NCBI GenBank assembly: GCA_017461665.1
Contig: JAFTXI010000034.1
Span: 1 to 57,119, forward strand
DNA: 57,119 nucleotides
Source of the DNA: Bacteroidales bacterium
GTDB lineage: Bacteria > Bacteroidota > Bacteroidia > Bacteroidales > F082
Direction: 5' to 3'
Shown one piece after another: positions 25,953-35,073 of the stretch; position 1 is the stretch's first letter; the number at the start of each line of letters is the position of its first letter. The translations under genes were made by a program, and so were the position numbers. The notes under the pieces were generated by a model, which did not search any database, was not told where the DNA came from, and saw only the letters and a program-made list of their open reading frames with translations.

Positions 25953-26597
25953 TTAACTATTTTTAACTTTTGAACGGAAATAATCACATACAGATGTTAT
26001 CCCGCAATTCTCGCAGTCGGGTTTTCTCGCCTTACAAACATACCTTCCATGAAGTATAAGCCAATGATGTGCAATGGGAATGATATTTTCCGGGATATAT
26101 TTCACCAACTGTTTTTCTGTTTCTAAAGGATTTTTTGCATTTCGCGTTAAACCTATTCTCGCAGAGACTCTGAACACGTGAGTATCGACCGCCATCGCCG
26201 GTTTGTTAAACGCAACTGAAGCCACAACATTGGCGGTCTTGCGTCCAACTCCCGGCAGTGTTTGCAAATCATCGACATTATCCGGAACTACACCTTTATA
26301 ATTAATAACTAAGGACTTCGCCATGCCGAGAAGATTCTTCGCCTTATTGTTAGGATACGAAATGGATTTTATCAGGGAATAAATCTCCTCCACTGAAGCC
26401 TGCGACAACGACTCAGCATCGGGGAAACGCTCGAAGAAAGCAGGCGTCGTCATATTAACTCTCTTATCAGTACATTGAGCCGAAAGTATCACTGCAACAA
26501 TAAGTTGATACGGATTTTCAAAATTAAGTTCTGACTCTGCAACTGGCATATTCTCAGAAAAATAGTCAATGATATAATTAAATTTTTCTTTAAGCAT
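25953..26597 (-). CDS. nth: Endonuclease III
   Basis: 214 residues, a bifunctional DNA glycosylase/AP lyase that removes oxidised pyrimidines. The helix-hairpin-helix LQTLPGVGRKTANVVASVAF carries the catalytic Lys, and the catalytic Asp lies in AVDTHVFRVSARIGL. The 4Fe-4S cluster motif is CKARKPDCENCGITSVC near the C-terminus. ATG at 26597 (MLKEKF) is preferred to a codon at 26618, because a -7 box TAACTTTG occupies 26616-26623, so the longer form could not be made from that promoter. It diverges from the DUF2007 gene. Confidence 0.95.
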   Translation of the reverse strand: MLKEKFNYIIDYFSENMPVAESELNFENPYQLIVAVILSAQCTDKRVNMTTPAFFERFPDAESLSQASVEEIYSLIKSISYPNNKAKNLLGMAKSLVINYKGVVPDNVDDLQTLPGVGRKTANVVASVAFNKPAMAVDTHVFRVSARIGLTRNAKNPLETEKQLVKYIPENIIPIAHHWLILHGRYVCKARKPDCENCGITSVCDYFRSKVKNS

Positions 26598-26660
26598 TTT
26601 TAAATTTATTTTGAACAAAGTTAAATTTTTTTTGTTAATATTACATATAAAAATATCGTC

Positions 26661-26894
26661 ATGGAAAATAATCTAATCAATTTATTTGTTGGTTCCGATA
26701 TTGAAGCCAACTACATCGCAGCCATACTTGCTGATAATGATATTAGATACTTTGTACAGAACACATTAGAAGAAAGCGTATTGGCAGGATGGGCTTCTGG
26801 TTCACCCGATAATGGCAGTATTATTAGAGTCGAAATAGCAGATGCAGAAAAGGCTAAATCGATTATAAATGAATATCTTAAATCTAAGATATAG
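26661..26894 (+). CDS. DUF2007 small protein
   Basis: 77 residues with the DUF2007 pattern: a FVGSDIEANYIAAILADNDI helix that resembles a ligand-binding half, followed by RVEIADAEKAKSIINEYL. Members are often labelled as putative signal-transducing proteins and may be fused to zinc ribbons; none is present here. No signal peptide. It stands between nth (divergent) and the acetyltransferase-like gene, separated from the latter by 165 bases. Function unknown. Confidence 0.8.
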   Translation: MENNLINLFVGSDIEANYIAAILADNDIRYFVQNTLEESVLAGWASGSPDNGSIIRVEIADAEKAKSIINEYLKSKI

Positions 26895-27059
26895 ATATAT
26901 CTCTTATATAAATTCAAGCTAACAAAACCGAAAATATCTGTAAATAAAAAGAAAGCTTTCAGAGATATTTTCATGTTTTATATTGATTTTCGAAAAAAAA
27001 TCTCGATAATATTTTCATATAAAACCAATTTTTCTGATTTTTGCATAAAAATTAAACTA

Positions 27060-28274
27060 ATGGGAAAATACACTTTATCGGAAGTAAAAACGCAGAAAGA
27101 TATTAAGCAATGGCTTGATTTTCCTGCAAAACTATATAAAAACGACCCTCATTATGTGAGACCTTTAGACGAAGAAGTTGAGAAAGTTTTCGATAAAACC
27201 CAAAACAAATTGTTCCGTCATGGTGATGCCACAAGATTTATTTTAAGAGACGACAACGGAAAAATTGTTGGAAGAATTGCGGCATTTTACGACGAAAAAA
27301 CATCGAATACATACAATAAGGAAGAAAATGGTCAACCTACAGGCGGCTGCGGATTTTTTGATTGCATTGACAATCAGGAAGCTGCCAATATACTTTTCGA
27401 CGCTGCTAAAAAATGGAACGTCGAACACGGACTAGAAGCTATGGATGGTCCAATAAACTTCGGCGACAGAGATTATTTCTGGGGCTGCCTTTACGAAGGT
27501 TTCACCGACCCAGTTTATAACATGCCATATAACTATCCGTATTACAGCAAGTTATTCGAGAACTACGGATTTCAGATTTTCTTCAAGCAGTTAACTTATA
27601 GAAGAGTCTTCCAAATCGGAGGCTTCGACCCTATCCTTCACGAAAAGGCAAAACGTTTCTACGGCAATCCAAATTATAGTTTTGAAATATTAGACAAGAA
27701 AAACATCGACAAATATGCCGACGATTTTTTAATCATCTACAACAAAGCATGGGGATCAATTCCAGGTTCTACAAAACTCACTCGTCAACATGCTGTCGGA
27801 TTGTTAAACAGTCTTAAACCGATAATCGACCCTCGCTTGATGCACTTCGCCTATCATATCAATGAGAACGGCAACAAAGAACCCATAGGATTTTTCCTTC
27901 TAATGATAGATCTAAATCAAATCTATAAGGGACTTAATGGCAAAATGAACCTAATCAATAAATTAAGAGTATTATGGAGAGTAAAAGTCTCTAAAGTTTG
28001 CGACAGAGCCATCTCGTTGGTATTTGGCATCGTCCCTGAACACAGAGGCAAAGGTTTAGAAGCCGGATTGGTTTGTTCGTTAGAGTCGCAACATATCAAG
28101 AAGAAATTCAAATATAAAGATTTACAACTTAATTGGATCGGCGATTTCAATCCACCAATGATGAAAATCGCAGAAAGTGCAGGAGCTTCAATATACAAGA
28201 CACATATTACTTACCGCTATCTGTTCGATAGGAACAAACCATTCACGAGAGCTAAGTTACAGAAAAACAAATAA
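27060..28274 (+). CDS. GNAT-like N-acyltransferase family protein
   Basis: 404 residues, no signal peptide. The N-terminal part (KDIKQWLDFPAKLYKNDPHY) and the C-terminal part resemble a Bacteroidetes family of large GNAT-fold proteins. The acetyl-CoA loop is likely VPEHRGKGLEAGLVCSLE near residue 320, and the fold closes with NPPMMKIAESAGASIYKTHI. The substrate is unknown. ATG at 27060 is chosen because MGKYTLSEVKTQKDIKQWLD is the family-like start; an upstream in-frame codon (26973) adds a Phe/Ile/Lys-rich stretch with no likeness. A hairpin terminator follows at 28323. Confidence 0.75.
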   Translation: MGKYTLSEVKTQKDIKQWLDFPAKLYKNDPHYVRPLDEEVEKVFDKTQNKLFRHGDATRFILRDDNGKIVGRIAAFYDEKTSNTYNKEENGQPTGGCGFFDCIDNQEAANILFDAAKKWNVEHGLEAMDGPINFGDRDYFWGCLYEGFTDPVYNMPYNYPYYSKLFENYGFQIFFKQLTYRRVFQIGGFDPILHEKAKRFYGNPNYSFEILDKKNIDKYADDFLIIYNKAWGSIPGSTKLTRQHAVGLLNSLKPIIDPRLMHFAYHINENGNKEPIGFFLLMIDLNQIYKGLNGKMNLINKLRVLWRVKVSKVCDRAISLVFGIVPEHRGKGLEAGLVCSLESQHIKKKFKYKDLQLNWIGDFNPPMMKIAESAGASIYKTHITYRYLFDRNKPFTRAKLQKNK

Positions 28275-28322
28275 AAAAATCAACTCATAGTAAAGCATTA
28301 ATTAAACCAAAATTAACACGAG

Positions 28323-28351
28323 AAGAGGAACATAAAGTTCCTCTTTTTTAT
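28323..28351 (+). terminator. Hairpin terminator of the acetyltransferase-like gene
   Basis: AAGAGGAAC (28323-28331) pairs perfectly with GTTCCTCTT (28337-28345), followed by a T run. Confidence 0.9.
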
Positions 28352-28408
28352 TGCAATCAAAGATTAAAACTATCAAAAGATTTTATTAAATTTGCAGAAA
28401 AATAGATC

Positions 28409-29059
28409 ATGATCAAAATTAACGATATACACAAATCTTTCGGAAATGTTGAAGTATTAAAAGGTGTCGATTTAACTATTGAGAAAGGACAAGTCGCTTG
28501 TATTGTTGGAGCTTCAGGCGCCGGAAAATCAACCTTACTACAAATAACAGGAACCTTAGATAAAGCGGACAAAGGAGATATAATTATTGATGGTCAAGAT
28601 ATTAGCAAATTAAATCGAAAAAACCTTGCTGCTTTCAGAAATAAAAGAATCGGTTTTATATTTCAATTTCATCACCTTCTCCCCGAATTTACAGCATTAG
28701 AAAATATATGCATTCCGGCATTCATCTTAGGAACTTCAAAAAAAGAAGCTACAGACAAGGCTATGCTGCTACTTGATTATCTAAATCTTACAGAAAGAAA
28801 AGACCATAAACCTTCTATGCTGTCTGGAGGCGAACAACAACGAATTGCAGTGGCAAGAGCTCTTATCAACGACCCTGCAATAATTTTGGCTGACGAACCT
28901 TCTGGAAACCTTGACTCTCAATCAGCTAAAGAACTCCATCAATTATTCTTCGATTTAAGAAATAAAAGCGGACAGACATTTGTCATTGTTACTCACAATC
29001 CGCAACTTGCTGAGATGGCAGACAAAACCTTCACAATGAAAGATGGTGTTATAATTTGA
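28409..29059 (+). CDS. lolD: Lipoprotein-releasing ABC transporter ATPase (LolD type)
   Basis: 216 residues, an ABC ATPase of the MacB/LolD subfamily. Walker A is [16 protein letters not shown] (near 34), the Q-loop is [17 protein letters not shown], the signature is [15 protein letters not shown] (near 138), and Walker B is [14 protein letters not shown] with the following H-loop [25 protein letters not shown] is typical of LolD. Its likely permease is the LolC/E-type protein at 15329-16549, which lies far away on the other strand. A -7 box TAAATTTG is at 28387-28394, so the gene has its own promoter. Function is supported by family; pairing is inferred. Confidence 0.88.
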   Translation: MIKINDIHKSFGNVEVLKGVDLTIEKGQVACIVGASGAGKSTLLQITGTLDKADKGDIIIDGQDISKLNRKNLAAFRNKRIGFIFQFHHLLPEFTALENICIPAFILGTSKKEATDKAMLLLDYLNLTERKDHKPSMLSGGEQQRIAVARALINDPAIILADEPSGNLDSQSAKELHQLFFDLRNKSGQTFVIVTHNPQLAEMADKTFTMKDGVII

Positions 29060-29108
29060 ACATGACAATATTTTATTCACATAAACGTTGAAGTCTAAAA
29101 TTAGATTT

Positions 29109-31088
29109 ATGCAAAAGATAATATTTTTCACCTTAATGATATTAGGTAGTTTATTCATAACAAACAACATTCAGGCTCAAGACGCTGCTCCTTCATACCA
29201 ATCGTTGATGACACTGGGCGACAAAGAATTTAACAATGAGGAATATATTAAAGCGAAATCCTATTATCAAGAAGCTCTCCGCATAAAAAAAGACGACGCT
29301 GCTGCAAAGAAGAAGTTAAATACTACCCTACAAAAAATCAGAGAAAACAGCGAAAAGGAAGAAATATTCTATCAACATATAGACGAAGCTGATAATCATT
29401 ATAATAACGGAGATTTTGAAAAAGCTTTAGTTTCTTACAACAAAGCAAAAAAATTATTTCCGAAAGACAACTATGTTTCTGAACAAATACAAATCGTAAC
29501 TCAGAAAATAAATGATGAAAAAGATAAGATTGCATCATTCAATGAGATAGTTAAAATAGCCGATACTTTTATGTCGCAAAATAAATATACGGAAGCAACT
29601 CTTCAATACAAGTCGGCTCTCGAACTATATCCAAATCATGCAGCAACAAAAGAGAAATATAATCAAGCGAAAGCTAAAAAAGAGGAATACGACAGACAAT
29701 CTGCTAATTTCGAACAACTTAAGAGAGAGGCAAACGAATTCGTACTAAGAAAAAAATATGCTGAAGCTATAGAAAAATATCAAGAAGCATTAAACATCTT
29801 CCCTAATGATTCCGATTTGAAAGAGTTAATCAACTCATTGACTATCAAAAAAGATATTTCCGACAGATATAATTCAAAGATAAACGAAGCCGATAGTTTA
29901 TATCTTGAGAAATCATACGAAAAGGCTAAAACTGCTTATAATGAAGCACTTGCCGTAATTCCAGACGATTCATATTCTTCTGACATGATCTCACGAATAG
30001 ATGAAACACTTAATAGTGAGGAATATAAATCTCTAAAAAGTTATTTAAGCTTAATAGAAGAAGCCAAACAATTAGAAAGCAATGATGAAATAGACGCTGC
30101 ATTGAACAAATATCAGGCAGCTTTAAGACTAAACAAAGGTGATGAGTTTGCCACTCAAAAGATTGATTATATGACAAATATAATCAACAACAGAAATAAA
30201 GAAATTGAATTGAATGCGCAATATGCAACACTCATAAAACAAGGAGACGATTGCATCAGCAAAGAAGACTATTACTCAGCATTAGATTATTACACAAAAG
30301 CTAACGAGCTGATTCCTAACAAGACTGAAGCTAAAGAAAAGAAAGAAAACACGCAAAAGCACATAAAGGAAATCGAGACTAAGTTAGCCATGGAAAAACA
30401 AAAATGGGAAGAGTATTATCAAACAGCAATGACATCGGCACAAGTTTATTTGAACGAAAAGAACTATGTCGAAGCCATTAAAGAATATAATAAAGCATTG
30501 AGATACAAAGAGAACGACAGTGCAGCAAGTCAAGGTCTCAAGAACGCCACAGATCTCAACGACGCAAGATTGGCTTCTTTGGCAGCAGAGTACAAACAAT
30601 ATATCTCAAATGCCGACGTTCAATTCGAGTCGAAGAATTACGACAAAGCTATCGATTTCTACACTAAGGCTGAAGCTCTAAATACAGGTGAAACCTACCC
30701 TTCTGAGATGATTAATCGCATCAGCGAAATTCTTCAAACAAACAGACTGGAACAACTTGTAGATAGCTCTATTCAAATTTCTTCAAATCAAACCAAGAGA
30801 TTCATTTTCAATCAAATCGATGTTACTGCGAGAAAAAGTAACTACATTCTGATTAAAGCTAAGAACCTCTCAGAGAATAGTTATACAATGTTTATTTCGT
30901 ATGGAAGTTCTAAAGGAACAAGCGGTAGTTTTATTTTAAGAATACCTAACAATCAAGATGTTAACGATTTCATCATAAGAATTGGAGCACAATATAAGTG
31001 GTTCAGTGAAGACAACACTTGGATTGAGTTAACACCTGAAAATGGCGATATTGAAATTGAATTAATGGAAATAACAAAAGGAAATTAA
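29109..31088 (+). CDS. Exported multi-TPR protein with a beta-rich C-terminal domain
   Basis: 659 residues. A signal peptide (about 1-23, ending NIQAQ) is followed by at least eight TPR-like hairpins up to about residue 550 (SLMTLGDKEFNNEEYIKAKSYY, EADNHYNNGDFEKALVSY, EADSLYLEKSYEKAKTAY and others). The helices are long and Lys/Glu-rich. The last 100 residues change character (YILIKAKNLSENSYTMFISY) and look like a beta sandwich. The role is probably periplasmic scaffolding. Start at 29109 is preferred to a TTG at 29088, since it begins the signal peptide. It follows lolD by 49 bases. Confidence 0.8.
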   Translation: MQKIIFFTLMILGSLFITNNIQAQDAAPSYQSLMTLGDKEFNNEEYIKAKSYYQEALRIKKDDAAAKKKLNTTLQKIRENSEKEEIFYQHIDEADNHYNNGDFEKALVSYNKAKKLFPKDNYVSEQIQIVTQKINDEKDKIASFNEIVKIADTFMSQNKYTEATLQYKSALELYPNHAATKEKYNQAKAKKEEYDRQSANFEQLKREANEFVLRKKYAEAIEKYQEALNIFPNDSDLKELINSLTIKKDISDRYNSKINEADSLYLEKSYEKAKTAYNEALAVIPDDSYSSDMISRIDETLNSEEYKSLKSYLSLIEEAKQLESNDEIDAALNKYQAALRLNKGDEFATQKIDYMTNIINNRNKEIELNAQYATLIKQGDDCISKEDYYSALDYYTKANELIPNKTEAKEKKENTQKHIKEIETKLAMEKQKWEEYYQTAMTSAQVYLNEKNYVEAIKEYNKALRYKENDSAASQGLKNATDLNDARLASLAAEYKQYISNADVQFESKNYDKAIDFYTKAEALNTGETYPSEMINRISEILQTNRLEQLVDSSIQISSNQTKRFIFNQIDVTARKSNYILIKAKNLSENSYTMFISYGSSKGTSGSFILRIPNNQDVNDFIIRIGAQYKWFSEDNTWIELTPENGDIEIELMEITKGN

Positions 31089-31093
31089 AACCT

Positions 31094-31122
31094 TTGATTT
31101 AAGTATAAATAATGTATATTTG
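31094..31122 (+). promoter_or_regulatory. Promoter of the CyuA-like gene
   Basis: TTG (31094-31096), an 18-base spacer and TATATTTG (31115-31122), 24 bases before the ATG. Good match to the Bacteroidetes pattern. Confidence 0.7.
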
Positions 31123-31145
31123 CAGAAATTAAAAAAACAAACAAA

Positions 31146-32420
31146 ATGATAAAAACAGATAGCCGTTATAATTTGTATGTCAATATTTTAAGAGAGGAAT
31201 TAGTTCCTGCTATGGGATGTACAGAACCTATTTGTCTTGCATACGCAGCAGCCAAAGCGAGAGAAGTTTTATGTGAAATTCCAGATAGAGTTGACATCTT
31301 GGCAAGTGGCAACATTATCAAAAATGTAAAAAGCGTTATCGTTCCTAACACCAACGGAATGAAAGGATTAAAAGCTTCCGTAGCCATCGGAATCATCGGT
31401 GGAAATCCTGATAAAGAATTGGAAGTTATTGCCAACGTAACAGCAGAACAAAAACAAGAAACAGAAAAATTCCTTAATGAAGTCCCAATGACAATAAAAC
31501 ACGTTGATTGCCAAGAGCAATTAGACGTAACAATTAAATTGTTCAAAGGTGATAATTCAGCATCAGTAAGAATTTCCGGTTTCCATACCAATATAGTGCA
31601 CATCGAAAAAAACAACGAAACAATTTTCCAAAGCAACACCATCAGTACACCTAACGACGAACTCACCGACCGCTCTATTTTAAGCATGGAAGGCATTTAT
31701 GATTTCGCAAATAGTGTTGAGATAGATGCTGTTAAGGATATTTTAAAACGCCAATTAGAATACAACAAAGCTATTTCAGACGAAGGTTTGAGAAACGACT
31801 GGGGCGCAAACATAGGAAGCCTTCTTTTAAGCAACTATGGTAATGATGTCAAAGTTAAAGCAAAAGCATGGGCTGCAGCCGGTTCTGATGCAAGAATGAA
31901 CGGTTGTGAGCTTCCTGTTATTATAAATTCAGGTAGTGGCAATCAAGGCATTACAGTTTCGATGCCCGTTTTGGCATACGCAAAAGAATATAATATTGAA
32001 GAAGAAAGAGTTTACAGAGCATTAGTAGTTTCAAACTTGGCAGCTATTCACCAAAAGACTATGATTGGACGTCTTTCTGCATATTGTGGCGCCATCAGTG
32101 CTGGTTGTGCTGCCGCATGCGGTGTCGCGTATCTTTTAGGAGAAAATCTTGAAACTATATCAAAGACATTATCTAATTCATTAGCAATAACATCAGGTGT
32201 TATTTGCGATGGTGCGAAAGCTTCTTGCGCTGCAAAAATTGCTACCGCCGTTGAAGGTGGTTTGATAGGTTATCAAATGTGCAAAAACAATAAAAACTTC
32301 TGCGACGAAGACGGAATAATCGGTATCGGAGTAGAAAAAACCATAAAGAACGTCGGAACACTCGCAAGCAAAGGCATGAGAGAAACCGACAAAGTCATCA
32401 TAGGAATAATGACAGAATGA
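31146..32420 (+). CDS. UPF0597 / L-cysteine desulfidase (CyuA-like), iron-sulfur enzyme
   Basis: 424 residues of the serine dehydratase alpha superfamily, UPF0597 branch (YhaM/CyuA). Conserved strings are LVPAMGCTEPICLAYAAAKA (Cys likely a cluster or catalytic residue), SVIVPNTNGMKG, NSGSGNQGITVSMPV, and SAYCGAISAGCAAACG. The C-terminal GVICDGAKASCAAKIATAVE is also intact. CyuA-type enzymes break cysteine down to pyruvate, ammonia and sulfide with a 4Fe-4S cluster. This would allow cysteine to be used as a carbon or sulfur source in anaerobes. It has its own promoter and converges with the RelA/SpoT gene. Substrate is inferred from the family. Confidence 0.85.
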   Translation: MIKTDSRYNLYVNILREELVPAMGCTEPICLAYAAAKAREVLCEIPDRVDILASGNIIKNVKSVIVPNTNGMKGLKASVAIGIIGGNPDKELEVIANVTAEQKQETEKFLNEVPMTIKHVDCQEQLDVTIKLFKGDNSASVRISGFHTNIVHIEKNNETIFQSNTISTPNDELTDRSILSMEGIYDFANSVEIDAVKDILKRQLEYNKAISDEGLRNDWGANIGSLLLSNYGNDVKVKAKAWAAAGSDARMNGCELPVIINSGSGNQGITVSMPVLAYAKEYNIEEERVYRALVVSNLAAIHQKTMIGRLSAYCGAISAGCAAACGVAYLLGENLETISKTLSNSLAITSGVICDGAKASCAAKIATAVEGGLIGYQMCKNNKNFCDEDGIIGIGVEKTIKNVGTLASKGMRETDKVIIGIMTE

Positions 32421-32438
32421 TTATAAATCAATAAATTA

Positions 32439-34613
32439 CTAAGAAAGACGGTCAACTTCTAAAACACCTTTCAAGGACCTAAGTTTTCTTAACAACTGTT
32501 CAAGCAGATTCGTGTTATTCACTTGTAATACAAGGTTTCCCACGAATCTGTTTTCTTTTGTCTCAAAGTTAGCATTCAAAATATTAATATGCATATCTTT
32601 GATTGTATTGGAAATTGAACTAAGCAAACCAAATTCATTATTGGCAACAACCTTAATCTTGATCTCTGAAATATTGTTCGAATCTTTATTCCACTGCACA
32701 TTGATAATTCTATAAGGATAATTCTTTTTCAGTGCCTTGATATTATTACAACCGTCCCTATGAATTGTGACACCACCATTTATTGAAATAAAACCAATTA
32801 CGTTATCACCTGGTATAGGGCTACAACATTTCGCGACTTTAAAAGCAAGATCGTTCATATTGTTTCCTATACAAACCTCTCCTATTTTAGTCTCAAAGAC
32901 TTTATCCCTAATAGAGTCATTTTCAACCCTTTCTACTTTATTATCTTTATCATCACTTAAAGACAGAATAAACTCTTTCAATCGAATTACGTCAATTTTT
33001 TCAGTGGCAATTTGATGATAAAACTCTATTCCTGAAGACAAATTATATTCCTTGAGAATCTCACTTAATAACCTGTCGGTATAAGGTATTTTCCAATTTT
33101 TCAGACGACGATAAAACAAAGCGCTTCCAAGTTCAGCCTCTTTCATCTCCTGATCTTTAAGATAACGTTTTATCTTATTCTTTGCCTTATCTGTTGTAAC
33201 GACATTTAGCCAATCCGACTTTGGAGTTTGCTTCTTATTGGTTAATATCTCAACTTTTTCTCCACTATGTAATTCATAGCGAATTGGTTGCAATTTTCCA
33301 TTAACAGTAGCTCCCGTACAATGACTACCAACTTGAGTATGAATATCGAAAGCGAAATCCAAAACAGTCGCTCCTAATGGCAATTGTTTCAAGTCACCAT
33401 TAGGCGTAAAGACATATATCTTATCAGATTTACAACTTCCTGATAATCTATCATCTAACATTCCATACTCTGGACTTTCCAGAATCTCTCTAACTTGGTT
33501 AAGCCACTCATCTGTCGTTTGTTTCTTATTTTTTCCTTTATATTGCCAATGCGCTGCACTACCCTTCTCTGCAATCTCATCCATTCTCTCTGTACGAATT
33601 TGGACTTCAATCCAATTCTTATCTGCACGTACAGTGGTATGAAGAGATTCATAACCAGACACTTTGGGCGATGTAATCCAATCTCTAAGTCGCTTTGGAT
33701 TCGGTTGATAAATGTTTGTCACGATGGAATATACTCGCCAACAATCAGTCTTCTCGTCGCTTGGTTTACAATTCTTTATGATAATTCTAACTGCGAAAAT
33801 ATCAAAGATCTGTTCAAATGGAAGATTGTTAGTTTTCATCTTTTCATAAATGGAAGGTATCGACTTTGTCCTCCATTTAATCACATAATCAATATGTTCT
33901 TCATTTAAAGCCTTACGAATCGGAGCAAGAAAATTCTCCATAAGTACCTCTTGCTCAGATGATGACACCCTTATTTTATTTTTTATATCTTCAAACTCAT
34001 TGGGATATTCATAAATCATCACCTTTTCTTCCAATTCTTTCTTTATCTCGTAAAGTCCCAAACGATGAACAATTGGAATTGAAAGATATTTTACTTCCTT
34101 AAGATAATTCTTAAATTGTTTAGGTTCAACATCTTCTCTATGTCGCATATCATAAAGACGATGTATTATCTTTATCAAAACAACTCTAATATCATCAATC
34201 AGTGAGAGATACAATCTTCTAAACTGTTCAGACTGAAAAGAAACCTTATTTGTTTGAATATTTGAGATTTTTTCGTAACCATCCACAATCAAAGCTATCC
34301 TATCGCCAAAATGTTCCCTGATATAATCTAAAGTCACATCCGTTCCCGATGTTATTCCATGCAGAAAAATACCAACAACCGTTTTACTTCTCAATCCCAC
34401 CTCATTTGCAGCAATATCTGCCATTTCTATAAGGCTTAATAAAAACAACCCACCCGATAATGTCTTCTTTCCGTCATATTTCGCTAAAGCAAGTCGATAG
34501 GCCTTTTCGATATACGCAATCTGTTCGGCATCCATTACTTTTGCCAAAGACTGTATAAAGATCTTATACGCTGCTTCAATTATTGCGCTTTCCTTCCCTG
34601 AATATTTTACCAT
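32439..34613 (-). CDS. RelA/SpoT homologue: (p)ppGpp synthetase with degenerate hydrolase domain
   Basis: 724 residues with the long RSH plan: HD-type hydrolase region (1-170), synthetase (about 240-360), TGS (near 400-460, KIYVFTPNGDLKQLPLGATV), zinc-finger/CC region (VAKCCSPIPGDNV), and a C-terminal ACT domain. The synthetase is intact: RTKSIPSIYEKM, FDIFAVRIIIKN, SGYESLHTTVRADKNW, WIEVQIRTERMDE. The loop before GYESLHT reads RLRD, resembling the RxKD form of bifunctional enzymes. The hydrolase motif HDxxED is HGITSG (residues 85-90), the first metal His is absent, and the later KIADRLHNMR-type motif reads KIIHRLYDMR. I infer synthetase activity only. It lies 3 bases downstream of clpS. Confidence 0.92.
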   Translation of the reverse strand: MVKYSGKESAIIEAAYKIFIQSLAKVMDAEQIAYIEKAYRLALAKYDGKKTLSGGLFLLSLIEMADIAANEVGLRSKTVVGIFLHGITSGTDVTLDYIREHFGDRIALIVDGYEKISNIQTNKVSFQSEQFRRLYLSLIDDIRVVLIKIIHRLYDMRHREDVEPKQFKNYLKEVKYLSIPIVHRLGLYEIKKELEEKVMIYEYPNEFEDIKNKIRVSSSEQEVLMENFLAPIRKALNEEHIDYVIKWRTKSIPSIYEKMKTNNLPFEQIFDIFAVRIIIKNCKPSDEKTDCWRVYSIVTNIYQPNPKRLRDWITSPKVSGYESLHTTVRADKNWIEVQIRTERMDEIAEKGSAAHWQYKGKNKKQTTDEWLNQVREILESPEYGMLDDRLSGSCKSDKIYVFTPNGDLKQLPLGATVLDFAFDIHTQVGSHCTGATVNGKLQPIRYELHSGEKVEILTNKKQTPKSDWLNVVTTDKAKNKIKRYLKDQEMKEAELGSALFYRRLKNWKIPYTDRLLSEILKEYNLSSGIEFYHQIATEKIDVIRLKEFILSLSDDKDNKVERVENDSIRDKVFETKIGEVCIGNNMNDLAFKVAKCCSPIPGDNVIGFISINGGVTIHRDGCNNIKALKKNYPYRIINVQWNKDSNNISEIKIKVVANNEFGLLSSISNTIKDMHINILNANFETKENRFVGNLVLQVNNTNLLEQLLRKLRSLKGVLEVDRLS

Positions 34614-34616
34614 AAC

Positions 34617-34889
34617 TTACTGAATCTTAGCATAAAGATAATGATTTAACAACGCTGCATGATATGGTTTCAACTCATCATACGAACCCGATTTCACAGC
34701 GCACTTGCCCTTGTAATGAGTTATCATTGCACATGTCTCAGCTTGTTCAAGAGTATGTCCACATACTTTCATAAGTACTTCAATTACATAACCAAAAGTA
34801 TTGACATCATCATTCAATAAAATCAAACTCTTCTCCTCATCCAACAAATCTATAGTCTCATCCTCTTGCAAATATTTCTCCTGATTCAT
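34617..34889 (-). CDS. clpS: ClpS, N-degron adaptor for ClpAP/ClpCP
   Basis: 90 residues. The core fold is clear: LILLNDDVNTFGYVIEVLMK, VCGHTLEQAETCAMITHYKG, and CAVKSGSYDELKPYHAALLN. The DDVNTF, TLEQAE and HYKGKC-type elements form the N-degron pocket and Clp-binding surface. ClpS delivers proteins with destabilising N-terminal residues to the Clp unfoldase. A -7 box TAGATTTG lies at 34910-34917. The gene is first in an operon with the RelA/SpoT homologue, a possible link of proteolysis and the stringent response through shared expression only. Confidence 0.9.
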   Translation of the reverse strand: MNQEKYLQEDETIDLLDEEKSLILLNDDVNTFGYVIEVLMKVCGHTLEQAETCAMITHYKGKCAVKSGSYDELKPYHAALLNHYLYAKIQ

Positions 34890-35073
34890 ATTTCATAAAT
34901 TTTCTTGTGCAAATCTACATTAATATTTTTGATAATCTATTGTTAAATCGCGAATTTATGCTTTTTATTGTTTTAACAAATAAAAAAGAAAATATTCTCA
35001 AGAATAAACAAACAAAACAGAAAAAAAACGTATTTTTACACTTTATTTCATAAAAGATTTTTTAAGGTATTTA

